The notes beneath the pieces are model-generated. The model made no database searches and was not told the origin of the DNA. It was given only the letters and a program-made list of their open reading frames with translations. Below are positions 28,961 to 36,735 of a DNA stretch of 64,000 bases, piece by piece. A program made the position numbers and the translations under genes. Source of the stretch: Nonomuraea dietziae (GTDB lineage: Bacteria > Actinomycetota > Actinomycetes > Streptosporangiales > Streptosporangiaceae); assembly GCF_014195505.1 (NCBI RefSeq), contig NZ_JACIBV010000001.1, positions 7,068,001 through 7,132,000 on the forward strand. The letters are read 5' to 3'. How positions within the stretch are numbered: the first letter of the stretch is position 1; each line of letters starts with the position of its first letter.

Positions 28961-29034
28961 GTCGTGACCTTCCCGCTTGACCGAGTGCTTGGTTCCCAGG
29001 GAGACCGAATCATGTTCTGTGCGGGCACGCAAGA

Positions 29035-29062
29035 GGGGTACGGCTCCGGCGAGCCGTACCCC
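29035..29062 (-). terminator. Perfect 12-bp stem-loop terminator
   Basis: GGGGTACGGCTC (29035-29046), loop CGGC, exact complement at 29051-29062. It is 8 bp beyond the carboxypeptidase stop on the minus strand. It also separates the carboxypeptidase from the downstream aldehyde dehydrogenase gene. Confidence 0.85.
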
Positions 29063-29070
29063 CCGGCGGG

Positions 29071-32000
29071 TTACCTGGGGTCGCCGATCAGGTAGGCCAG
29101 CGACCGCTTCACCAGGTCGGTGCGCTGGGCCTGCGTGGTGACGCCCTCGACGCCGTACCCGAGCAGCACGGTGTCCTTGGTGAGGATGCCGCCGCCCTCG
29201 TCGAAGACCTTGTCGGTGCGGATCCAGTTGTTGAACAGGGGACCCGAGCCGGGCGGCGGGCCGCTCGCGCTCCAGCCGCCGAAGTCGGACTCGAAGGAGG
29301 TCTCCTCGGCCACCGCGCCGTCGAGCGTGACCTTCGCGTCGTCGAGGAAGACGCCGGCCTGGTGGGTGCTCCAGTCGGTGATGGAGGACAGCGAGATCTC
29401 GACCTTCTTGCCCGCGTAGGGAGTCAGGTCGATCTTCCACTGCTGCCAGCCCGCCGAGTTGCCCGAAGCGGCGTGCCAGGCGCCGCTGCTGCCTGTCGGC
29501 TCGCAGTTCGGCCCCTGGTAGCGAGTGGTGAACGGATGGATCGTCCGCCAGTGCTGGCCGTTGGGCGTGGCGCAGCTCGAACCCGTGGACTGGCTGGTGT
29601 GCCCGTTCACGTCGGGCAGCGTCGTCCAGTCGTCCTGGCCGACGGTGTGCGCCTCGACGGTGAAGAAGTCCCAGTCGGCCTCGGTGTCCAGCGAGGCCCA
29701 GAACGTCAGGTCACCGCTGGTCTTCCCGGTCAGGTCGATGGTCTTGGTCAGGCGTTTCCACGAGGCGTCGGCGATGCCGCTCTGCACGTCCCACGCGCCC
29801 GTGTGCGGGTCGAACGGGCCGCCCGGCCTGTCCCACGTGATGCCCGCCCTGCTCTCGAACTGCGGGAAGGTCGCCACCGGCAGGATCGCCGAGGTGGCCA
29901 CCCACGAGTTGTTGTGGTCCTGGTTGTCCGCCGAGTCGCCGCCGTTGAGCGTGGCGGTGAAACCGGCGAACGGGCCCTCGGCGCCCTTGAGTCCGAACGG
30001 CTCGTGGGTCTGCGGGCTCGTGCCGCCGTTGTCGAACCAGATGTAGGCCCCCAGCCAGTACTGCTGGAAGTCGTTGTTGAGCTCGAAGCACGGCGGGGTG
30101 GTGGCTGTCACGCACTCGCCGAGCGCCGCGTCGGGCTGGAAGAAGAAGCCCTGGTTGGCGTGGCGCGCGTAATGGGCGTACTTGCCCGCCGACAGCAGCT
30201 TGCCGCCCTCGTTGAGGTAGTCGCGGACCGCGAGCTCGGTCTCGACGCTGTGCCTGGCGATGGTGCCGGGCACCTGCTCGGGGTTACGCGGGTTGATGTC
30301 GTCGCCGGTCTCCCAGATCACGGCCTTGTAGTGGCTGAGCACGCCCAGCGGGTGCGGGGCCTTGCGGCCGTTCCTGTCGATGTCGTAGACGTCGGAGCTG
30401 TATCCGGCCTCGGAGACGGCCTTGGCGTAGTCGTCGACGTACTTCGACTCCGTCACGCCCTGGGCGGGGCTGATGCCCGTGACGTCCTCGGCCGCCAGGA
30501 TGAGCACCTTGCCGCCGATGTCGTCGGCCACCTTGTAGGTGAAGTTCGCGCTCTGCTTGGTCAGCGACCTGAACCAGACCTTGACGCTGTCACCCGGCTT
30601 GGTGCCGCTGATCTTGCCGCGCAGCCGGTGGTAGTAGACGTCGTAGCCCTTGCCGTAGCGCTCGCCGCCCTTCCACTCGGTGGTCAGGGCGGTTTTGGTG
30701 CGTCCGCCGTTGACCTGGTACTGCACGACGACGGGCCCCAGCTTGCGCTTGGCGTTGACCTCCACCACCTGGTCCCTGCCGTGGCTGACCTCGAAGGGGT
30801 CGACGACGAAGTCGGGCGTCTTGTTGCCGAGGTGGGTGACGGGTTCCACCGGGTTGGCGGCCGACCTGGCGATGTCGAGGGCGAAGGGGAGGTTCCTCTC
30901 GAACTCCGCCTGCACGAGCGCCTCGTCGTCGGGGAAGACGAAGCCGCAGCCCTCGCAGCCCTCGTTCAGCTCGGGCGTCCACGACAGCGTGCCGTACTCG
31001 CCGTGGGCGCGGTCGTTGGTGTCGCCGTTGGTGATGTACAGCTCTCCGGCGGCGAGGCCGGGGTTGTACCCCGGTACGGCGGGCTTGGCGTCGGTGCCGG
31101 TGAGCGCCTCGTAGACCGGGTTGTCCGCGGTCTCGGTGTACATCTGCCAGCCCGCGGGATAGAGCAGCAGCGGGCCGAAGGAGTGGTAGTTCAGCTGGAG
31201 GGCGAACCTGATGCGCCGCATCAGCCCGTCCATGGCCTTGGTCTCGGGCTCGCTGGCCGGGCCCGTGCCCCTGTAGGTCTCGCTGCTGGGGATGCTGGAG
31301 GCGCCCTCCTCGTCGTAGTGGAAGTTGGTCGGGAAGTTGCGGTTGGGGTCCACGCCGTCGCCGCTGGCGATCTGCCCGTCGCCGTTGTTGTCGCGCAGGT
31401 TCTTGCGCCACAGGCGGTTGCCCTCGGTGAAGGTGAAGTCGTAGCCGTCGGGGTTGGCCACGGGGACGAACCACAGCTCGGTCGTCCTGAGCAGGTCGGC
31501 CAGCGCCTTCTTGTTGGCGACCACGTGCTTCAGCAGCCGCATGTCGACCTCGGTGGCGATCCACTCGCGGGCGTGCTGGGTGGCCGAGTAGAGCGCCGCG
31601 GGCTTGGCCCCGTCGGGCAGCGTCCTCGCGTGCCTGGTCACCTTGACCGCGAGGATGTCCTGGCCCTTGATCGTCTTGCCGATCGACTGCAGCTTGACGA
31701 CGTCCTTGTTGGCGTCGGCGATGGCCCGGAGCTGGTCGGCGATGCCGCCCTGCTCGGAGTAGCTGCGGAAGACCGTGTAGCCGCCCGAGGCCTGCGCCTT
31801 GGCGGCCTCCAGCTGGGTCTGCCCCTGCGGGTTGCGCACGGGCTCCGGCTTGTGGCCGAGCTTGCCGACCTTGGCCAGGTCGCCCTGGTCCGCGGTGAAC
31901 TCGATGTGCTCCTTGCCCGCGGCGGCTTCCTTCCGCACGACGTCGATGCCGCTCTCCGCGAGCGCCTGTCCCGTGCCGGGGGTGGCGTCGAGCTGGTAGA

Positions 32001-32118
32001 GCTCGATCCTGTCCGACGGGGGTAACGGAGGGTCTTCGGAGGCGACGGCCTGGCCCGCCACGAGGGAGGTGGCGAGGCAGGCGGTCACGGCCGCGATGAG
32101 GGTGAATGTTCGAGCCAA
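29071..32118 (-). CDS. Secreted zinc carboxypeptidase (M14) with large C-terminal extension
   Basis: A 1015-residue exported metallocarboxypeptidase. Signal peptide at residues 1-26 ends AVASED. The catalytic M14 domain spans about 110-420, with zinc ligands in HAREWIATE (near 182-185) and LNYHSFG (near 311) and catalytic Glu in TPELNEGC (near 382). It is followed by a Rossmann-like domain (about 500-700, GKVLILAAEDVTG) and a jelly-roll-like region resembling those of immune-inhibitor-A peptidases. TTG at 32118 is chosen: AAGGGG lies six bases upstream and the signal peptide then begins LARTFTLIAA. The longer ATG frame (32229) would bury the signal peptide 37 residues in. Confidence 0.92.
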   Translation of the reverse strand: MARTFTLIAAVTACLATSLVAGQAVASEDPPLPPSDRIELYQLDATPGTGQALAESGIDVVRKEAAAGKEHIEFTADQGDLAKVGKLGHKPEPVRNPQGQTQLEAAKAQASGGYTVFRSYSEQGGIADQLRAIADANKDVVKLQSIGKTIKGQDILAVKVTRHARTLPDGAKPAALYSATQHAREWIATEVDMRLLKHVVANKKALADLLRTTELWFVPVANPDGYDFTFTEGNRLWRKNLRDNNGDGQIASGDGVDPNRNFPTNFHYDEEGASSIPSSETYRGTGPASEPETKAMDGLMRRIRFALQLNYHSFGPLLLYPAGWQMYTETADNPVYEALTGTDAKPAVPGYNPGLAAGELYITNGDTNDRAHGEYGTLSWTPELNEGCEGCGFVFPDDEALVQAEFERNLPFALDIARSAANPVEPVTHLGNKTPDFVVDPFEVSHGRDQVVEVNAKRKLGPVVVQYQVNGGRTKTALTTEWKGGERYGKGYDVYYHRLRGKISGTKPGDSVKVWFRSLTKQSANFTYKVADDIGGKVLILAAEDVTGISPAQGVTESKYVDDYAKAVSEAGYSSDVYDIDRNGRKAPHPLGVLSHYKAVIWETGDDINPRNPEQVPGTIARHSVETELAVRDYLNEGGKLLSAGKYAHYARHANQGFFFQPDAALGECVTATTPPCFELNNDFQQYWLGAYIWFDNGGTSPQTHEPFGLKGAEGPFAGFTATLNGGDSADNQDHNNSWVATSAILPVATFPQFESRAGITWDRPGGPFDPHTGAWDVQSGIADASWKRLTKTIDLTGKTSGDLTFWASLDTEADWDFFTVEAHTVGQDDWTTLPDVNGHTSQSTGSSCATPNGQHWRTIHPFTTRYQGPNCEPTGSSGAWHAASGNSAGWQQWKIDLTPYAGKKVEISLSSITDWSTHQAGVFLDDAKVTLDGAVAEETSFESDFGGWSASGPPPGSGPLFNNWIRTDKVFDEGGGILTKDTVLLGYGVEGVTTQAQRTDLVKRSLAYLIGDPR

Positions 32119-32310
32119 GTTCTGCCCCTTTGCAGAAGACGGGATGCTCGCAATGTCGCCCTCGGCGATGGTCTCGGCAAGACCCAACTGTTGGCCTGCG
32201 ACCCGACAAAGTGGTAGATACTTCGCCAAAGGCGCACGAGTTCCACGGTTCGGGTGGCAAGCATCAAGATCATCTTCTATAGTCGCTCCGTCTATGAGGG
32301 GAGGACGAGC

Positions 32311-33210
32311 GTGAGATCAGGGCGTCGTGCCGTGCTCGCCGCCACTCTCGTCGCGCTGCTCGCCACCCCGCTCCCGCACGTGGCGGCCGCTGACCCCGAC
32401 AGCCAGTCCAAGCTGCGCAAACTCACCAAGCAGGCCACGGCGCTCAACACCGTCTACCGGGGCACGATCGAGAGCCTCGAGGACACCAGGCTGTCGGCCA
32501 AGCGGGCCACCGAGAGGGCGGCCAACCTCAAGGCGTCGCTGGCCGCCGCCAGGGTCGAGGTGACCCAGATCGCGCAGACCACCTACATCCAGGGGCCGCT
32601 CGACGGCACCAGCCTCTTCACCACGGGCGGCGAGCCGTACCAGGTGCTCGGGCAGGCGGCGAACATGGCCTACCTGGCCGCGGAGCGCACCTCCACGCTC
32701 AACCGCGTCGAGGCGATGGTCGCCGACGCGCAGAAGGCGAAGAAGGACGCCGACGAGAAGATCGACGACCTCGAGCGCGACATCAAGAAGATGCAGTCCA
32801 AGCGGCGCGACATCGAGAAGCTCCTGGCCAAGTACGGCATCCAGCAGCCAGGAAGCGCCTCGGGTCTCACCCAGCGCATGATCACGCTGCGCGACGAGGT
32901 CATGCGCAACTTCCCGATGTTCTACGGCGTCGGCTGCCTGCGCGTCGGCGACCCGGGCGAGCACGGCAAGGGCCGCGCGTGCGACTTCATGATGAGCCCG
33001 GGCGGCAGCATGGCCACGGGCGCCAACCTGGCCAGGGGCGACGAGCTGGCGCAGTGGCTGATCGCCAACGGCTCGCGCTACGGGGTGATGTACATCATCT
33101 GGAAGCAGCGCTACTACGACATCCGCACCGGCGGCGGCTGGGACATGATGTCCAACCGCGGTGGCGTCACCGCCAACCACTGGGACCACGTCCACGTGTC
33201 GGTGTTCTGA
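32311..33210 (+). CDS. Secreted coiled-coil protein with ARB-07466-like C-terminal domain
   Basis: A 299-residue exported protein. Signal peptide ends near VAAADPD (residue 29). Residues 35-190 are a long heptad-rich coiled coil interrupted by a short beta segment, like NlpC/peptidase-linked wall proteins. The C-terminal 95 residues (RNFPMFYGVGCLRVGDPGEHGKGRACDFMM to WDHVHVSVF) carry HGxGRACDFM and DHVHVSV signatures of the ARB-07466 domain, related to D-Ala-D-Ala metallopeptidases (VanY/LAS). GTG at 32311 follows GGGGAGG. Probably acts on the cell wall outside the membrane. Confidence 0.88.
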   Translation: MRSGRRAVLAATLVALLATPLPHVAAADPDSQSKLRKLTKQATALNTVYRGTIESLEDTRLSAKRATERAANLKASLAAARVEVTQIAQTTYIQGPLDGTSLFTTGGEPYQVLGQAANMAYLAAERTSTLNRVEAMVADAQKAKKDADEKIDDLERDIKKMQSKRRDIEKLLAKYGIQQPGSASGLTQRMITLRDEVMRNFPMFYGVGCLRVGDPGEHGKGRACDFMMSPGGSMATGANLARGDELAQWLIANGSRYGVMYIIWKQRYYDIRTGGGWDMMSNRGGVTANHWDHVHVSVF

Positions 33211-33402
33211 GCCGGCCTTCCGCGCCCGCCCGGTGACGCGGGCCCTGGAGCGGCGCAGGTCTCCAGGGCGTGGGCCACTCCTTCGGCCGTCTGGCGGCAC
33301 AGGTTTGCCGCCCGCCGTCGCACAGGCCCTCCCCGTCGTCGGGGATGCCGGCCACGGTCGAGGGCGGGTGGAGCGGGCGTAGGCCCGGCGGGGGGCGGCG
33401 GG

Positions 33403-34668
33403 CTACTGGCGGGCGAGGAAGTCCTTGTACCAGTGGTAGGAGGCGCGGGGCGTGCGGCGGCCGGTGGGGAAGTCGACGTGGACCAGTCCGAAGCGCTGGT
33501 GGTAGCCCTCGGCCCACTCGAAGTTGTCCAGCAGCGACCAGACGAAGTAGCCGCGCACGTCGACGCCCTCGTCCTGGGCGGCGCGGAGGGCGGTGAGGTG
33601 GCCGTCGAGGAAGTCGACGCGGGCCTGGTCGTCGAGTTCGGGGTAGGAGCAGCCGTTCTCCGTGACGTACACGGGAGGCAGCGCGTCGCCGTAGCGCGCC
33701 CGCAGGCCGACGAGCAGCTCGCGCAGGCCGTCGGGGACGACGGGCCAGCCGAAAGCCGTGGTGGGGTAGCCGGTGATGCCGAGGTCGGTCCACGGCAGCG
33801 AGTCGTCGGTCGGGGTGCCGATCCGCGTCGGGTTGTAGTAGTTGACGCCGAGCCCGTCGAGCGGAGCGGAGATGATCTCCAGGTCTCCTTCGCGGACGCA
33901 GTCGAGCGTCACACCGTACGCCGACAGGTCGGGGTAGGAGCCCAGCAGCACCGGATCGTTGAACAGGCGGTTGTGCAGGATGTCGTAGGCGTCGCCCGCG
34001 GCGGCGTCCTCCGCCCAGACAGGCGTGCAGTTGTTGGTGATCAGCACCCGCTCGGCCCCGGCCGCCCGCAGCGCCCCCACGGCCAGCCCGTGCCCGAGCA
34101 GCTGGTGGTGGGCGACGGGGAGGGCGTCGAGCATGAGGGCGTGGCCGGGAGCGTGCACGCCCATGGCGTAGCCGAACACCATGTGCACGAACGGCTCGTT
34201 GAGCGTGATCCAGCCGCTTACCCGGTCGCCGAGGCGTTCGGCCACGGTCGCGGCGTAGTCGGCGAAACGGTGAGAGGTGTCGCGGTTCAGCCAGCCGCCC
34301 CCGTCCTCCAGGGCTTGGGGCAGGTCCCAGTGGAAGAGCGTGGGTAGCGGGGTGATCCCGCGCTCGCACAGCCCGTCCACGAGCCGGTCGTAGAAGTCGA
34401 GGCCCTTCGGGTTGACCGGCCCCGAGCCCTCGGGCTGGATCCTCGGCCACGACAGGGAGAACCTGTAGGCGTTGACGCCGAGGTCCGACATGAGCGCCAG
34501 GTCCTCAGGCCAGCGATGGTAGTGGTCGCATGCCACGTCTCCGGTGTGCCCGTCACGGGTTCTGCCGGGCTGGCGGGCGAAGGTGTCCCAGATGGAGGCG
34601 CCGCGGCTGTCCTCGTCTGCGGCGCCCTCGATCTGGTAAGCGGCGGTGGCCGTACCCCACAGGAACAT
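33403..34668 (-). CDS. Glycoside hydrolase family 1 beta-glucosidase
   Basis: A 421-residue GH1 enzyme hydrolysing beta-glucosides such as cellobiose. Acid/base Glu in TLNEPF near 157, nucleophile Glu in VTENG near 336, and the GH1 N-terminal motif FLWGTATAAYQIEGA starting at residue 2. An in-frame TGA stands just before the start, so the usual 5-10 leading residues are absent. TAGGAT lies about 8 nt upstream of the ATG and overlaps an inverted repeat shared with the divergent tetR, so induction by a sugar signal is likely. No signal peptide: cytoplasmic. Confidence 0.94.
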   Translation of the reverse strand: MFLWGTATAAYQIEGAADEDSRGASIWDTFARQPGRTRDGHTGDVACDHYHRWPEDLALMSDLGVNAYRFSLSWPRIQPEGSGPVNPKGLDFYDRLVDGLCERGITPLPTLFHWDLPQALEDGGGWLNRDTSHRFADYAATVAERLGDRVSGWITLNEPFVHMVFGYAMGVHAPGHALMLDALPVAHHQLLGHGLAVGALRAAGAERVLITNNCTPVWAEDAAAGDAYDILHNRLFNDPVLLGSYPDLSAYGVTLDCVREGDLEIISAPLDGLGVNYYNPTRIGTPTDDSLPWTDLGITGYPTTAFGWPVVPDGLRELLVGLRARYGDALPPVYVTENGCSYPELDDQARVDFLDGHLTALRAAQDEGVDVRGYFVWSLLDNFEWAEGYHQRFGLVHVDFPTGRRTPRASYHWYKDFLARQ

Positions 34669-34675
34669 AGTTGGT

Positions 34676-34698
34676 CATCCTAAACATGGGCCAGGATG
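34676..34698. promoter_or_regulatory. Candidate TetR operator between bgl and tetR
   Basis: Inverted repeat CATCCT (34676-34681) / AGGATG (34693-34698) with an 11-bp spacer, lying exactly between divergent starts at 34668 and 34705. The left arm overlaps the probable -10 element of the glucosidase and the right arm overlaps the ribosome site of the regulator. Short arms make this tentative. Confidence 0.35.
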
Positions 34699-34704
34699 AG
34701 GGGT

Positions 34705-35364
34705 ATGACGAGTACTCTGCGCCGCCGTCCCTCCCAGCGCCGCAGCGCCGAGCGGGTCGAGCGCATGCTCGACGAGTGCGCCACGCTGCTGGAGGAGGTG
34801 GGCTACGACGGGCTGACCACCAAGGAGGTCGCCCGCAGGGCCGAGGTGCCCATCGGCACCTTCTACCAGTTCTTCCCCGACAAGCAGGGCCTGGTCAGGG
34901 CGCTCGCGATGCGCAACCTCGACAGGTTTCTCGTCAGGGTCACCGACAGGATCGCCGCGGCCGAGCCCGCGCACTGGTCGCAGCTGTCCGACCTGGCGAT
35001 CGACGAGTTCGTGGCGATGAAACGCACCACGCCGGGCTTCGCGGTGGTCGACTTCGGCGAGGTGCTGCCCTCCCCGGGGGGCCCGGCGCTGCAGGGCACC
35101 AACCACATGCTCGACAGCGTCCTGGAGAACAGCGCCGTGGTCGCCCAGCGGCTGCGCGCCCTGGTCGCGGGGTTGCACGACAAGCCGGCGGGGGAGGGCC
35201 TCGACCTGGCCCTGCGCGTGGCGGTCGAGGCCGCAGACGCGGTGCTGAAGCTGGCCTTCCGCACCCACCCCCAGGGCGACGCCACGCTGATCGCCGAGTG
35301 CAAGCAGCTGGTGCGCCGCTACCTCGCCGAGCACCTCAGCGCGGCTCGTCCAGACGCGCCATGA
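34705..35364 (+). CDS. TetR-family transcriptional regulator
   Basis: A 219-residue TetR regulator. HTH: ERMLDECATLLEEVGYDGLTTKEVARRAEVPIGTFYQFFPDKQGLV. The remaining helical domain has TetR_C-like composition. ATG at 34705 has AGGATGAGGGG just upstream; ATG at 34696 is three codons longer. Divergent from the GH1 gene by 36 bp and likely controls it. It overlaps the convergent aldo/keto reductase gene by 29 bp. Confidence 0.92.
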   Translation: MTSTLRRRPSQRRSAERVERMLDECATLLEEVGYDGLTTKEVARRAEVPIGTFYQFFPDKQGLVRALAMRNLDRFLVRVTDRIAAAEPAHWSQLSDLAIDEFVAMKRTTPGFAVVDFGEVLPSPGGPALQGTNHMLDSVLENSAVVAQRLRALVAGLHDKPAGEGLDLALRVAVEAADAVLKLAFRTHPQGDATLIAECKQLVRRYLAEHLSAARPDAP

Positions 35365-36259
35365 GCGCCTCGTCGAGCGTGATCCCTGCGGCGCCGATGG
35401 CCTCGTCCAGCTGGGCCGTCGTCGTCGCTCCCACGATCGGCACCAGACCCTGGGCCAGCAGCCACGCCAGCACCACCTGGTTGGGCGTGGCGCCCAGCTC
35501 GTCCGCGACCTCGCGCAGCGCCCGCAGCCGTCCCGTGGTCCCGCTGTGGTCGTAGAACTCGGGAACGGGCCGGTCTGCCCTGGTGTAGGCGCCTGACATC
35601 AGCGTGTTGTACACCCACAGCGTGAGGTCCCTCTCCTCTCGCGCGTAGGCCAGGCTCTCGTCGGTGGCCAGGACGTGCCCGCTCTCGGGAAGCCTGGTCA
35701 GGGGCCTCGGACGCAGGTAGGTGTGGCGCAGCTGCAGCGCGGTGTAGGGCATCCAGCCGTGGGCCGCGGCGAGGTTCCTCGCCCGTTCGAGCCGCCACGT
35801 CACCATGTTGCTCGCGCCGAGCCTGCGGATGGCGCCGGCCCGCGCGAGCTCGTCGAAGGCCCCGAGAGACTCCTCCAGCGGGACGGACCTGTCGTCGATG
35901 TGCGACCAGTACACGTCGACGTAGTCGGTCCCCAGCCGCCGCAGGCTCCCCTCCACTCCGGCGCGTACGGCCTTGGCCGACAGTCCCTCCGCCGAGCCGA
36001 GCGTCCTGTCTCCCGCGATCGTCGGGCGTCCGCCGACCTTGGTGCTGAGCACGACGCTGTCACGGTTGCCGCGCGCGGCCAGCCAGGCCCCGATGGCCGC
36101 CTCGCTCTCGTCGCCGGTGCATCCCTCGTTCCAGAACGGATAGTTGTTCGCCGTGTCGATCATCGTGCCGCCCGCCTCGGTGAAGCGGTCGAGGAGCGCG
36201 AAGGTGTCCTTCAGACCGACCCTGGTGCCGAAGTCGATGGTGCCGAGTGCGATGTTCAT
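35336..36259 (-). CDS. Aldo/keto reductase
   Basis: A 307-residue NADPH-dependent oxidoreductase of the TIM-barrel aldo/keto reductase superfamily. Active-site region TMIDTANNYPFWNEG (Asp and Tyr), Lys in LSTKVGG, and SHIDD at the HxxD position. C-terminal cofactor segment VPIVGATTTAQLDEA. ATG at 36259 is preferred: the MerR-type promoter -10 (CACAGT, 36267-36272 minus) ends 7 nt before it, giving a leaderless mRNA. Divergent MerR regulator probably activates it. Confidence 0.92.
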   Translation of the reverse strand: MNIALGTIDFGTRVGLKDTFALLDRFTEAGGTMIDTANNYPFWNEGCTGDESEAAIGAWLAARGNRDSVVLSTKVGGRPTIAGDRTLGSAEGLSAKAVRAGVEGSLRRLGTDYVDVYWSHIDDRSVPLEESLGAFDELARAGAIRRLGASNMVTWRLERARNLAAAHGWMPYTALQLRHTYLRPRPLTRLPESGHVLATDESLAYAREERDLTLWVYNTLMSGAYTRADRPVPEFYDHSGTTGRLRALREVADELGATPNQVVLAWLLAQGLVPIVGATTTAQLDEAIGAAGITLDEALMARLDEPR

Positions 36260-36266
36260 GGCCGAG

Positions 36267-36332
36267 ACTGTGCGACCTGGAGCGCACTCCATGTCAAGCG
36301 GTTGACCTGGAGTCCACTCCAGGTGGGAGGAT
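36267..36332. promoter_or_regulatory. Divergent pair of MerR-type promoters with 30-bp tandem operators
   Basis: Two related 20-bp palindromes begin at 36275 and 36305. The second, ACCTGGAGTCCACTCCAGGT, has perfect 9-bp arms; the first matches in most positions. Each sits in the spacer of one promoter: minus strand TTGACA (36292-36297) -19 bp- CACAGT (36267-36272) for the reductase, plus strand TTGACC (36302-36307) -19 bp- GAGGAT (36327-36332) for merR. Each -10 ends 7 nt before a start codon. The long 19-bp spacers are the hallmark of promoters that MerR proteins untwist. Confidence 0.85.
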
Positions 36333-36339
36333 CGGGCCC

Positions 36340-36699
36340 GTGAGCGTCTACACCCCTGCCGAAGTGGTCGAGGAGACCGGCTTCAGCATCGACACCCTTC
36401 GCTACTACGAGAAGATCGGCCTCCTGGCCCCCGTAGACCGCAACTCCGCGGGCCAGCGCAGGTTCTCCGAGGACGACCTCGGATGGCTCGGCACGATCAG
36501 ATGCCTGCGCGACACCGGCATGCCGATCGCCGAGATGCTGCGCTTCGCCGAGCTGGTGCGCGCGGGCGACCACACCATCGCCGACAGGATCGCGCTGCTG
36601 GAGGAGCACGACCGGCGCGTCAGGGACCAGATCGACAACCTGGCCGAGCGCCAGCGCTACATCCACAACAAGATTTCCTACTACCGCAGCGTGCTGTAG
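36340..36699 (+). CDS. MerR-family transcriptional regulator
   Basis: A 119-residue MerR regulator. The winged HTH is YTPAEVVEETGFSIDTLRYYEKIGLL at residues 3-28, followed by a dimerisation coiled coil (LLEEHDRRVRDQIDNLAERQRYIHNKI). There is no long ligand domain and no cysteine cluster, so a metal-sensing role is unlikely. This short form is typical of regulators adjacent to aldo/keto reductases. GTG at 36340 fits the 7-nt distance from GAGGAT; GGGAGG could alternatively act as a ribosome site. Likely regulates itself and the reductase. Confidence 0.92.
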   Translation: MSVYTPAEVVEETGFSIDTLRYYEKIGLLAPVDRNSAGQRRFSEDDLGWLGTIRCLRDTGMPIAEMLRFAELVRAGDHTIADRIALLEEHDRRVRDQIDNLAERQRYIHNKISYYRSVL

Positions 36700-36735
36700 C
36701 ACGCGCTTGGGGTTGCGGTTGTTAGACCGGAAGGT

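Noticed and set aside
29362-32025. An 887-codon open frame on the plus strand across the carboxypeptidase
   Set aside because: It is antisense to a protein with intact M14 motifs. Its translation is Val/Gly/Arg/Leu-rich without motifs, which is the expected shadow of a high-GC gene.
33211-33402. Terminator between the secreted coiled-coil protein and the GH1 gene
   Set aside because: Only short stems (CCCCG-tcgt-CGGGG) are present; the 190-bp region shows nothing stronger and no gene.
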